A stretch of DNA of 7,964 nt, from contig JAITGR010000214.1 in the NCBI GenBank assembly GCA_031280455.1, forward strand, positions 1-7,964. Direction: 5' to 3'. The notes under the pieces are model-generated. The model was not told where the DNA came from, made no database searches, and saw nothing but the letters and a program-made list of their open reading frames with translations. Of this stretch, positions 1 through 6,490 are shown one piece after another; the stretch's first letter is position 1; each line of letters begins with the position of its first letter. Source of the DNA: Spirochaetaceae bacterium. GTDB taxonomy: Bacteria > Spirochaetota > Spirochaetia > Treponematales > Breznakiellaceae. The position numbers and the translations under genes were made by a program.

Positions 1-32
1 ACGTCCAGTCCCGCATAGTATACTTCTTTCAT
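1..32 (-). CDS. Probable IS110-family transposase, N-terminal fragment (runs off the left edge)
   Basis: Only 11 codons are visible: ATG at 32-30 reading MKEVYYAGLDV. The stretch YYAGLDV resembles the N-terminus of IS110-family (DEDD) transposases, where the Asp is the first catalytic acidic residue of the RuvC-like fold. A perfect AGGAGG lies 6 bases before the ATG, so translation from here is well supported. The family call rests on very few residues. Other ribonuclease H-like or actin-like ATPase folds, such as sugar kinases (GIDxG), start in a similar way, but the residues before the Asp fit IS110 better. If correct, the non-coding end of the element lies in the bases just to the right. 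Confidence 0.55.
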   Translation of the reverse strand, partial: MKEVYYAGLD

Positions 33-38
33 CTCTTG

Positions 39-44
39 CCTCCT
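39..44 (-). promoter_or_regulatory. Strong ribosome binding site for the left-edge gene
   Basis: The minus strand reads AGGAGG, ending 6 bases before the ATG at 32-30. It is the strongest Shine-Dalgarno match in the window and supports a real, truncated gene at the left edge. Confidence 0.8.
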
Positions 45-53
45 GTGTTATAT

Positions 54-84
54 GTGGTAAATCCTACTTCGTAGGTAAACCCAC
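54..84 (-). ncRNA. Bulged hairpin in the transposase leader; candidate part of an IS110 bridge RNA
   Basis: Outer stem 54-57/81-84 (GTGG/CCAC), symmetric 5+5 internal loop at 58-62 and 76-80, inner stem 63-67/71-75 (CCTAC/GTAGG), 3-base loop. Bridge RNAs of IS110-group elements are encoded in the non-coding end upstream of the transposase and carry guide sequences in internal loops. The position and shape here fit that plan. The identification is inference: only one such loop is clear and the element ends are not visible. It could instead be one of the ordinary variable hairpins common in this window. Confidence 0.3.
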
Positions 85-269
85 GGTCTATATCACGGGA
101 GGCACTTCATATTGTCTATAGGGCGGGCGAATTCAATGTGTGTGTGTCGGCAGGTTGGCCGCTAAACTTGAGGAAAAATTACGTGTGCGCGGCGCGTACC
201 GCGCTTGCTGGCCGGCGAGTGCTTGCATAGTGAAGGTAGAATAGCACGAGGCGGGGAAAGCGTCTAGTA

Positions 270-309
270 CGGTGTTCAAAATCCGCATGGATGCGGATTT
301 TGAACACCG
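270..309 (-). terminator. 40-bp palindrome with CATCCATG core, at the 3' end of flhA
   Basis: Arms 270-288 and 291-309 are perfect 19-base inverted copies with only GG between them on the plus strand. Read with flhA it starts 4 bases after the stop codon. The inner part, a GC-rich stem around TCCA flanked by an A-run and a T-run (TTTT), has the shape of a rho-independent terminator, though the stem continues beyond the T-run. The core CATCCATG recurs in the other gene-end repeats of this window, so this is also a member of a dispersed repeat family. Confidence 0.6.
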
Positions 310-313
310 CCCT

Positions 314-2461
314 TTATGCGGCACTTTCTTCGAGTTTGATTTCCCCGACGCTGACGATGTTTATGTCCTGGGTGATTTCGCGTACCGAGAGGACAACGAG
401 GTCGGGGATTTCGCGTTCGGTGCTTTGTTTGACGAGGTAGCGGGCTTGCTCGGAGCAGAGTATGACTGGCGGCGCCCCCCAGCCTTGTTCTTTTATGGTG
501 GTTATGGCGCGGGTAAGGGCCTGGAGCCAGCGTCTGACGGTTTCTGGCGGCAGCGCGACGATTTGGCCGGAGTCGGTTGGGATGGCGCTGCTTATTATTT
601 GTTGTTCCAGAGTGTGCTCCAGGGTGAGGACGTGGAGTGTTTTGTCGTCGTCGGCGTACTGGAGGCAGATGAGCCGGCCAAGTGCCTGGCGGGCTTTTTC
701 GGTTAGGAATTGCGCGTCTTTGGTTACCGGCGCAAAGTCGGATATTGCTTCCAGGATGGCGACCATGTTGCGTATGGAGACTTGTTCCCGCAAGAGGCCG
801 CGCAGGACTTTTTCGATTTCGCCCAGGTTGAGGACGTTCATCGCTTCTTCGACGACTGCCGGGTAGCTTTCTTTGAGGGTGTCCAGTATGGCTTTGGTTT
901 CCTGGCGGCCAAGTATGCCGGCGGCGTTGTGTTTGACCAGTTCGGTCAGGTGGGTGGCGATTATCGACGGCGGGTCGATGACGGAGTATCCCGCGCGCTC
1001 GGCTTCTTCGCGGCGGTCTTCGTCAACCCAGATGGCCGGCATGTTGAACGCGGGGTCGCGGGTGCGTTCGCCGGGGATGGCGGTATTCACGCTGCCGGGG
1101 GGGGCTATGCAGAGGAAATGCCCCATGCGGATTTTTCCGCGGCCTACTTCGTCGCCTTTTATTTTGAAGCAGTACTCGCTGCTGTCCAGGTGCATGTTGT
1201 CGACTATGCGTACTTTGGGGATGACCAGGCCGAGCTCCAGCGCCGATTCGCGGCGGAGGCGCTGGATGCGGTCAAGCAGTTCCGCGCCCCTGTCCTGGTC
1301 AACAAGCGGGAGGAGGCCGTAGCCGAGTTCCAATGACAGGGGATCCAGCGGGACTATGGGCGACATTTCTTCGGCGGCGGTTTTTGCCGCGCTGTCGTCT
1401 TTGCCGGCTTCGCCCATGTCGCGCGCGCGGCGTTCTTTTTGCCGCGTTGTCATGGTGAGCCTCCAGGCGAATAGCCCCAAAAAGGCGGCCAGCGGCCACA
1501 GGACGTACCAGGGGAAGCCGGGGAAAAAGCCCATAAGGAGGAGCACGACAGCGCATACCCAGTAGATAGGCGGCTGTTTGGTAAACTGGTCGGATATGTC
1601 TTCGGCAAACGTGCCGTTGGAAACTGAGCGCGTTACCATCATACCGACGGCGGTCGATACGAGAAGTGCGGGAAGTTGGCTCATAAGGCCGTCGCCTATG
1701 GAGAAGGCAATGTAGGTGCCGACCGCCGCGCTGAGCGGTTCGCCGTGGAGCGCCGCGCCGATGATGATGCCGCCGAGTATGTTTATCACGGTGATGAATA
1801 TGCCCACTTTGACACTGCCGGAAATAAACTTGCTGGCGCCGTCCATGGCGCCGTAAAAATCGATTTCCATGCGGACGGCGGTGCGGCGGGCGGAGGCTTC
1901 TGCTTCGGTAATCGCGCCGTTGTTGAATTCCGTGTCGATGGCCAGGTACTTGTTCTGCATGGAATCGAGCGCAAAGCGCGCGGCGACTTCGGCTATGCGG
2001 GTTGAGCCTTTGGTGATAACAACGACTTGCACGGCGATTATCACGATGAATATGACGAGGCCGACGACGACGCCTTCGCTGCCGCCGCTGCCGACGACGA
2101 ACGACGAAAATGCTCGTATCATGCGGCCGTTGAATGCCGCGCCCTGGGTTAGGATAAGCCGTGTTGACGAGACGTTAATGCCCAGGCCGAACAGGGTTAT
2201 GACCAGCAGTATCGTCGGGAATATGTTGAAGTCGACCGGCCGCTTTGTGTACAGCACGATGAGCAGTATCAGCAGGCTGAAAATCAGGTTCAACGCCATA
2301 AACGCATCGAGTATCGGCGTCGGCATGGGGATGATTATCATCAGCACTACGGTGATAACGCCGGCGGCAACGGCTATCTCCCGTGTTCCGCCAAAGAGTG
2401 AATTTACGCTAAAACCTGGTGCGCCGCCGGTAACACCGGCAGCCTGCGCGCTTGTCGCCAT
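314..2461 (-). CDS. flhA: Flagellar biosynthesis protein FlhA
   Basis: FlhA is the nonameric inner-membrane gate of the flagellar type III export apparatus. It couples export to the proton gradient and docks chaperone-substrate complexes. The 715-residue product has the family layout: hydrophobic segments from about residue 28 to 150 and 212 to 335, then a cytoplasmic domain from about 345 to the end. Family motifs seen are the FHIPEP-type region RIAEVAARFALDSM (155-168), the DFYGAMDGASKF block (201-212), SIGDGLMSQLPALL (254-267), and the cytoplasmic ELGYGLLPLVDQ start. The usual MPGK is MQNK here. The start is set by GGGAG at 2469-2473, 7 bases from the ATG. The gene stands alone, without flhB, flhF or the fliPQR genes that usually neighbour it in spirochetes. 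It is divergent from the lolA-like gene, and no strong promoter is visible for it. Confidence 0.97.
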   Translation of the reverse strand: MATSAQAAGVTGGAPGFSVNSLFGGTREIAVAAGVITVVLMIIIPMPTPILDAFMALNLIFSLLILLIVLYTKRPVDFNIFPTILLVITLFGLGINVSSTRLILTQGAAFNGRMIRAFSSFVVGSGGSEGVVVGLVIFIVIIAVQVVVITKGSTRIAEVAARFALDSMQNKYLAIDTEFNNGAITEAEASARRTAVRMEIDFYGAMDGASKFISGSVKVGIFITVINILGGIIIGAALHGEPLSAAVGTYIAFSIGDGLMSQLPALLVSTAVGMMVTRSVSNGTFAEDISDQFTKQPPIYWVCAVVLLLMGFFPGFPWYVLWPLAAFLGLFAWRLTMTTRQKERRARDMGEAGKDDSAAKTAAEEMSPIVPLDPLSLELGYGLLPLVDQDRGAELLDRIQRLRRESALELGLVIPKVRIVDNMHLDSSEYCFKIKGDEVGRGKIRMGHFLCIAPPGSVNTAIPGERTRDPAFNMPAIWVDEDRREEAERAGYSVIDPPSIIATHLTELVKHNAAGILGRQETKAILDTLKESYPAVVEEAMNVLNLGEIEKVLRGLLREQVSIRNMVAILEAISDFAPVTKDAQFLTEKARQALGRLICLQYADDDKTLHVLTLEHTLEQQIISSAIPTDSGQIVALPPETVRRWLQALTRAITTIKEQGWGAPPVILCSEQARYLVKQSTEREIPDLVVLSVREITQDINIVSVGEIKLEESAA

Positions 2462-2468
2462 GAAGATT

Positions 2469-2473
2469 CTCCC
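2469..2473 (-). promoter_or_regulatory. Ribosome binding site of flhA
   Basis: The minus strand reads GGGAG, 7 bases before the flhA ATG. It fixes the start at 2461. Confidence 0.75.
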
Positions 2474-2555
2474 AAATCGTAAGACTATGGTGCCACAACA
2501 CGGCGTTTCGGTCTAGGGTGCCGCTGATTAAATCGAATCTAACCGGCATTGCCCC

Positions 2556-2584
2556 TTGCGCTTTCGGCGCGTTTTTTCTACAAT
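2556..2584 (+). promoter_or_regulatory. Sigma-70-type promoter of the lolA-rodZ-cdsA operon
   Basis: TTGCGC at 2556-2561 and TACAAT at 2579-2584 are 17 bases apart. Only 8 bases separate the -10 box from the ATG at 2593, so transcription should start at or within a base or two of the start codon. No Shine-Dalgarno sequence is present. This predicts a leaderless or nearly leaderless mRNA. Confidence 0.7.
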
Positions 2585-2592
2585 AATGGGCT

Positions 2593-3267
2593 ATGAAGCG
2601 ATACGTTTTCTCTGCGCTGTTCGCGGCGGGGCTGCTTGCCGCCGCCCACGGCCAGATTGTTACGGCCGAGGATTTTATGGCGCAGGTGGCAGAAAAGTAC
2701 GCCGCATTTGGCGATTACGAGGCATCCATCGCCATACGACAGGGCAACACGAACATGCAGGGGCGCGTCAGCCACTTAAAGCCGCAGTTCTTGCGCATCG
2801 ACTTTAGCGCGCCGGCTAACCAGGTTATTGTGTTTAACGGGGAAACGCTGACGATATACCTGCCCGAATACAGCGTAACCTTAAACCAGAGCGTTTCCGG
2901 CAGCCGTTCCGGCGCGGCCATGGCGAGCGCTGCCGGCCTTGCGGCCCTGCGCCGCAACTACGCGCCCGCCTACGTTTCCAGCCCCAGCGCGGTGCCGCTG
3001 GAAGAATCCGGCGAAATGGTCGTCAAACTGCGTTTAAGCCCCCGTTCCGGCGGGCAGACATACCGCGAGATACAACTGGCCGTCAACCCTTCAACACTGC
3101 TGGTACGGCGCATCGAAGGAGTCAGTTTTGCCGGAGCGAGCGTCCGCTTCGATTTTACCAACATTAAAGTTGACCAGGGAATACCGCAAGCACGGTTTGT
3201 CTACGATTCTCCGGCAACATCAAATAACGTAAACAATTTTTTATTCAGGGATAAGAAAGCAAATTGA
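2593..3267 (+). CDS. lolA: LolA-like periplasmic outer-membrane lipoprotein carrier
   Basis: The 224-residue product begins with a signal peptide (MKRY, then a hydrophobic stretch to about residue 19, likely cut near AHG-Q). A LolA/LolB-type body follows: a helix at about 26-40, then alternating strands such as GRVSHLKPQFLRIDF (57-71), VIVFNGETLTIYLPE (78-92), and a late strand RFDFTNIKVDQGIP (185-198). Known LolA proteins carry lipoproteins from the inner membrane across the periplasm to the outer membrane. This fits a diderm with many lipoproteins. Length and order of elements match the family, but the family is divergent in sequence, so a related lipoprotein-binding protein is possible. 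It is first in a three-gene operon and overlaps the next gene by 4 bases (TTGA). A promoter lies directly before its ATG. Confidence 0.78.
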   Translation: MKRYVFSALFAAGLLAAAHGQIVTAEDFMAQVAEKYAAFGDYEASIAIRQGNTNMQGRVSHLKPQFLRIDFSAPANQVIVFNGETLTIYLPEYSVTLNQSVSGSRSGAAMASAAGLAALRRNYAPAYVSSPSAVPLEESGEMVVKLRLSPRSGGQTYREIQLAVNPSTLLVRRIEGVSFAGASVRFDFTNIKVDQGIPQARFVYDSPATSNNVNNFLFRDKKAN

Positions 3268-4388
3268 CTGTTATAAGCGAAAAACTAAAAGCGGCGCGGG
3301 AAGCAAAAGGCTACTCGATTGAGCACGTCAGCCGCGAAACAAATATAGCCCGCAGATACATCGAGGCGCTGGAAGACGGCGATTTTTCGCAGTTTCCGGC
3401 GGAAGCGTACCTTATCGGGTTTTTGAAAAATTACGGCGAGTACCTTGCGCTGGACGGCAATGAGCTGCAGGCACAGTACCGGATGCACAAAATCCAGGAA
3501 CAACCCATCCCCGTTGAACAACTGCTCAAAGAGCCGTCGCGTATGCCGCGCATCGCCATAGGCGTTGTGTCCACCGTGTTTGCCGCCATGCTTATTTTTG
3601 CGGTGGTGTTCTACATAGTAGGCCGCGCGGGAAGCGAGGGCGGCGACGAGGTACGCGCCGCGCGCGCAAACGCCGTCTACCAACTGGACGAAGGCATTCT
3701 GGAACAGCGCCTGTACGCGGGCGACGCGGTGCAGATTGCGCGCGCGGGCGGCAGCGCATGGGAGTTAGTGCTGCAAAAAATCGGGGACATTGTTACCCTG
3801 GGATCGCCGGACGGCGAGCTGCTGCTCAATCTGAACGACACCGTAACGGCGGACATCAACAGCGACGGCCTCCCCGACGTGCAAATAATCGCGTCCGACT
3901 TTTTGCCGAACAAACCCGAAACCGGCGTGTTGCTGCGTATTGAAATGCCGAAAACCGCCGCGGCGGCGACAGCCGGCGGCGCGGGCGCGGGTATGCCGGA
4001 GGAAGCGCCGCCGGTGCCCGCCGCCAGCGAGCTGGGTAACCAGGCGACCAATTCCCAGGCAATTTTTACCGGCAACACGCCGTATCCGTTTACGCTGCAG
4101 GTGCGCTTTCAGGCATACTGCATGATGCGCTGGGAAATACTGCGGGAAGCAAACCAGGGGCGCAACGAACGGTACTTTGTCAAAGGCGACGAGCTGAACA
4201 TTCAGGCGCAAAACGGCGTGCGCCTGTGGATTTCCAACGCCGCCGCCGTAAAAACGCAAGTGATAGGCGGCGGACGCACGGTGGCGATAGAGTTCGGCGG
4301 CTCAGGCGAGGTTATCGTTGCGGACGTAACATGGATGCGCGACACCGATGGCCGCTACAAACTGATACAAACAAGGCTGGAGAATTAA
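3264..4388 (+). CDS. RodZ-like protein: N-terminal HTH, one membrane segment, large periplasmic part
   Basis: The 374-residue product starts at TTG 3264, inside the preceding stop (TTGA overlap). No later start keeps the helix-turn-helix intact. Residues about 5-70 form an XRE-type HTH (LKAAREAKGYSIEHVSRETN), followed by a single membrane helix at about 97-119. A Gly/Ala/Pro-rich linker (about 233-258) leads to a C-terminal beta domain like that of RodZ (about 270-370, with LWISNAAAV resembling the family's IGNA motif). RodZ anchors MreB and tunes cell width, and the HTH normally serves protein contact rather than DNA binding. Between membrane and linker there is an extra region with a Ca-binding-type loop DINSDGLPD (197-205). 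The ribosome binding site is weak, so translation is probably coupled to the lolA-like gene. Role by homology only. Confidence 0.75.
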   Translation: MTVISEKLKAAREAKGYSIEHVSRETNIARRYIEALEDGDFSQFPAEAYLIGFLKNYGEYLALDGNELQAQYRMHKIQEQPIPVEQLLKEPSRMPRIAIGVVSTVFAAMLIFAVVFYIVGRAGSEGGDEVRAARANAVYQLDEGILEQRLYAGDAVQIARAGGSAWELVLQKIGDIVTLGSPDGELLLNLNDTVTADINSDGLPDVQIIASDFLPNKPETGVLLRIEMPKTAAAATAGGAGAGMPEEAPPVPAASELGNQATNSQAIFTGNTPYPFTLQVRFQAYCMMRWEILREANQGRNERYFVKGDELNIQAQNGVRLWISNAAAVKTQVIGGGRTVAIEFGGSGEVIVADVTWMRDTDGRYKLIQTRLEN

Positions 4389-4389
4389 C

Positions 4390-5244
4390 GTGAAGACAGT
4401 TGCTGCGCGTTTGGCGGTTTTTTTTATCGGATTTCCGGCCTGTGTAGCGTTTATTGTGCTGCTGCCGCAGAAAAACCACCTGGCGGCAAACCTTGTAATA
4501 TCGCTCTTGTCCGCGTTTGGCGCGCTGGAATTCGCCAATATTTTGCGGAAAAAACTGGCCGCGCCGGCACCGCCGGAGGCATTTTTACTAGGCGTAATCC
4601 CGCCTGTGGCGGTGAGCGCCGCCGTCAGTTTGGGCTGGCCGTTTAGGACACCCGCGCAGGCAATATCGCTGCTGGCCGCCTGGATACTGGTATCCAACAT
4701 TTTTAGGTCGGGCAAAACGCTGGACACCGTGATAGAGCGGGTCGCCGCCAGTTTTGCCCTGCTTTTTTACCCGTCAATTTTTCTGTGCTGGATGATACTC
4801 ATCAACACGTTTTTGTACGCGACCTTTTTTCTGGTGTTCTTTATGACGATTGTGGTCATTGCCGATTCGCTGGGCTGGCTTTTTGGCGTGCTGTTTGGCA
4901 AGGGCAACCGCAACATTATACCAGTAAGCCCCAACAAAAGCGCTGCCGGATACGCCGGCTCGTTCCTGGGGGTGTGCGCCGCGAGCGTTGCGGCAGCCAG
5001 CCTGTTCCCCGCGATGTTCGCCGGCGCGCGCGTATCGCCGCGCGCCGCCGCGTTGGTGCTGGGGCTGGTAACCGCCGTTGCCTCCCAGTTGGGCGACCTT
5101 GCCGAGTCGGCGATAAAGCGGAGCGCGGACGTAAAGGATTCCGGCGGCATTATGCCCGGGCGCGGCGGGATTTTGGATTCGGTCGATTCGCTGGCGTTTG
5201 CCGCGCCGTTTTTCTACTGCTGTTACCGCGTACTGTTTGGGTAA
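4390..5244 (+). CDS. cdsA: Phosphatidate cytidylyltransferase CdsA
   Basis: CdsA makes CDP-diacylglycerol from CTP and phosphatidic acid at the inner membrane, the branch point to all major phospholipids. The 284-residue product has about 8 hydrophobic segments. It carries the C-terminal family signature at 240-266: S240, K243, R244, K249, D250, then PGRGG at 256-260 and D263, D266. Two usual residues differ: His of PGHGG is Arg258 and the Arg of DR is Ser264. An upstream block ADSLGWLFGVLFGKGN (158-173) and SPNKS (180-184) matches the DxxAYxxGxxxGK and SPxKT blocks. The start is GTG at 4390, one base after the rodZ-like stop, with GGAG at 4379-4382, 7 bases before it. The usual neighbours uppS and dxr are absent. 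It is the last gene of the operon. Confidence 0.9.
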   Translation: MKTVAARLAVFFIGFPACVAFIVLLPQKNHLAANLVISLLSAFGALEFANILRKKLAAPAPPEAFLLGVIPPVAVSAAVSLGWPFRTPAQAISLLAAWILVSNIFRSGKTLDTVIERVAASFALLFYPSIFLCWMILINTFLYATFFLVFFMTIVVIADSLGWLFGVLFGKGNRNIIPVSPNKSAAGYAGSFLGVCAASVAAASLFPAMFAGARVSPRAAALVLGLVTAVASQLGDLAESAIKRSADVKDSGGIMPGRGGILDSVDSLAFAAPFFYCCYRVLFG

Positions 5245-5256
5245 CGCCACGGGTGC

Positions 5257-5274
5257 GCCGCCATGGATGGCGGC
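5257..5274 (+). repeat. CATGGATG palindrome after cdsA
   Basis: Arms 5257-5264 and 5267-5274 are perfect 8-base inverted copies around GG. It lies 12 bases after the cdsA stop and sits at the outer end of repeat copy A. It has the same core as the palindromes at 270-309 and 7641-7668, but no T-run follows, so terminator action is less likely than for those. Confidence 0.7.
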
Positions 5275-5280
5275 TGTTAG

Positions 5281-5379
5281 CCGCGCAAGGGATAGAAGTG
5301 GAAATACTTTTTGCCGCAGGCAAAAAGATTGGAACGGATAGCCCGGTTTCTTGCGCGGAGCGCAAGAAATGCGCCCAAA
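5281..5379 (+). repeat. Structured intergenic repeat, copy A
   Basis: Order of parts: CCGCGCAAG; box 1 at 5291-5304 (GATAGAAGTGGAAA); a perfect 9-bp hairpin at 5307-5327 with a 3-base loop; box 2 at 5327-5340 (GATTGGAACGGATA); a second perfect hairpin at 5347-5369 (10-bp arms, loop GGA); and the closing ATGCGCCCAAA at 5369-5379. Positions 5281-5347 match 7573-7639 on the other strand at 61 of 67 bases. No convincing protein is encoded. The element lies between cdsA and the fliM promoter. Confidence 0.85.
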
Positions 5380-5401
5380 AAGGGAACCGCAACGCGCGCT
5401 C

Positions 5402-5431
5402 TTGACACCCGCCTACCGGACACCGTACAAT
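5402..5431 (+). promoter_or_regulatory. Consensus sigma-70-type promoter of fliM-fliY
   Basis: A perfect TTGACA at 5402-5407 and TACAAT at 5426-5431 are 18 bases apart. Six bases separate the -10 box from the fliM ATG at 5438, so the transcript should begin at about the A of the start codon. There is no Shine-Dalgarno sequence. The match is to the housekeeping sigma factor, not to sigma-28. Confidence 0.8.
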
Positions 5432-5437
5432 ACTGCC

Positions 5438-6490
5438 ATGACTGAGGTTTTGTCGCAGGACGAGATTGACCAACTATTAAGCGCAATAAGCGCAGGCGAA
5501 ACAGATGCCGAACAGGATTTTAAGCCCGCGACCGATTCTCGCAAAATCAAGATATACGACTTCAAAAGACCCGACAAATTTTCCAAAGAGCAGATACGCA
5601 CCGTTCAAATAATGCACGAAACCTTTGCGCGCCTAACCACGACAGCACTATCGGCCAACCTGCGCAGCATGGTACACGTCCACGTTGCGTCAGTCGACCA
5701 GCTTACCTACGAAGAATTTATCCGTTCCATACCAACGCCGACAACCCTTGCCATAATCAACATGGACCCATTAAAAGGAAACGCGATACTCGAAATCGAC
5801 CCGACAATCACGTTTTCTATCATAGACCGCCTCTTTGGCGGAACCGGCGAAGGAACCAAGAACCAGCACGAACTAACAGACATAGAGCAATCTGTCATGG
5901 AAGGCATCATAGTCCGCATACTCGGCAACATGCGCGAAGCCTGGGCGCAAGTAATAGACCTGCGCCCCCGCCTGGGACAAATCGACACCAACCCCCAATT
6001 CGCGCAAATTGTGCCGCCGACAGAAATGGTCGTACTCGTAACCCTGGAAACAAAAGTAGGCGAAATCGAAGGCATGATGAACTTCTGCATACCCTACCTT
6101 ACAATCGAACCCATAATCGGCAAACTATCCGCCCAATTCTGGTACGCGACAGCGCGGCAAGGAACCAACATAGAAAACCTGAACATCCTCAAGGACAAAC
6201 TCGTAACTGTCGATGTTAATGTAGTAGCCGAAATCGGGAAAATCAACATACCGGTACGCGACGTACTCGCGCTGCGAATAGGCGATATGGTCAGACTCAA
6301 CACCGTAAAAGTGGGCGACCCGTTTACGTTGAGCATAGGCGGCGGAAAGAAAAACCCCGGAAAAACAAAATTCTTTTGTAAGCCGGGCATAGTCGGTAAA
6401 AAAATGGCAATACAAATCACCCAAAAATTAGGCGACATAGACGCGGGCGATTTGGAAGAATTTGGAGACGCGGGAGAGGGATTTTTATGA
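5438..6490 (+). CDS. fliM: Flagellar motor switch protein FliM
   Basis: FliM is the C-ring protein that binds CheY-P and contacts FliG and FliN/FliY to set rotation direction. The 350-residue product has the CheY-binding N-terminal motif LSQDEIDQLL (5-14), a linker, a CheC-like middle domain (about 45-230) with the FliG-contact motif DRLFGGTGEGT (130-140), and a C-terminal SpoA/FliN-like domain (about 250-335). An in-frame ATG at 5351 would add 29 residues encoded by the repeat element and the promoter. It is rejected because the family starts at M-x-x-x-LSQ-EID and the promoter lies between the two starts. The stop overlaps the fliY start (ATGA). fliL and motAB, usual upstream neighbours in spirochetes, are absent. 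The coding strand is A- and C-rich. Confidence 0.97.
   Translation: MTEVLSQDEIDQLLSAISAGETDAEQDFKPATDSRKIKIYDFKRPDKFSKEQIRTVQIMHETFARLTTTALSANLRSMVHVHVASVDQLTYEEFIRSIPTPTTLAIINMDPLKGNAILEIDPTITFSIIDRLFGGTGEGTKNQHELTDIEQSVMEGIIVRILGNMREAWAQVIDLRPRLGQIDTNPQFAQIVPPTEMVVLVTLETKVGEIEGMMNFCIPYLTIEPIIGKLSAQFWYATARQGTNIENLNILKDKLVTVDVNVVAEIGKINIPVRDVLALRIGDMVRLNTVKVGDPFTLSIGGGKKNPGKTKFFCKPGIVGKKMAIQITQKLGDIDAGDLEEFGDAGEGFL

Noticed and set aside
137..147. TG dinucleotide run as a phase-variation tract
   Set aside because: Only about five units, and it is not inside a gene or between promoter boxes that I can support.
710..1336. Long open frame antisense to flhA (208 codons)
   Set aside because: Shadow of the flhA coding strand in a GC-rich gene; no start signals and no recognisable domain.
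5281..5379. Integron attC site
   Set aside because: No core-site pair (GTTRRRY and its complement) at the ends, and no integrase or cassette array is visible.
5351..5437. A 29-residue N-terminal extension of fliM from the ATG at 5351
   Set aside because: It is encoded by the repeat hairpin and the promoter, and FliM proteins start just before the LSQxEID motif, which the ATG at 5438 gives.
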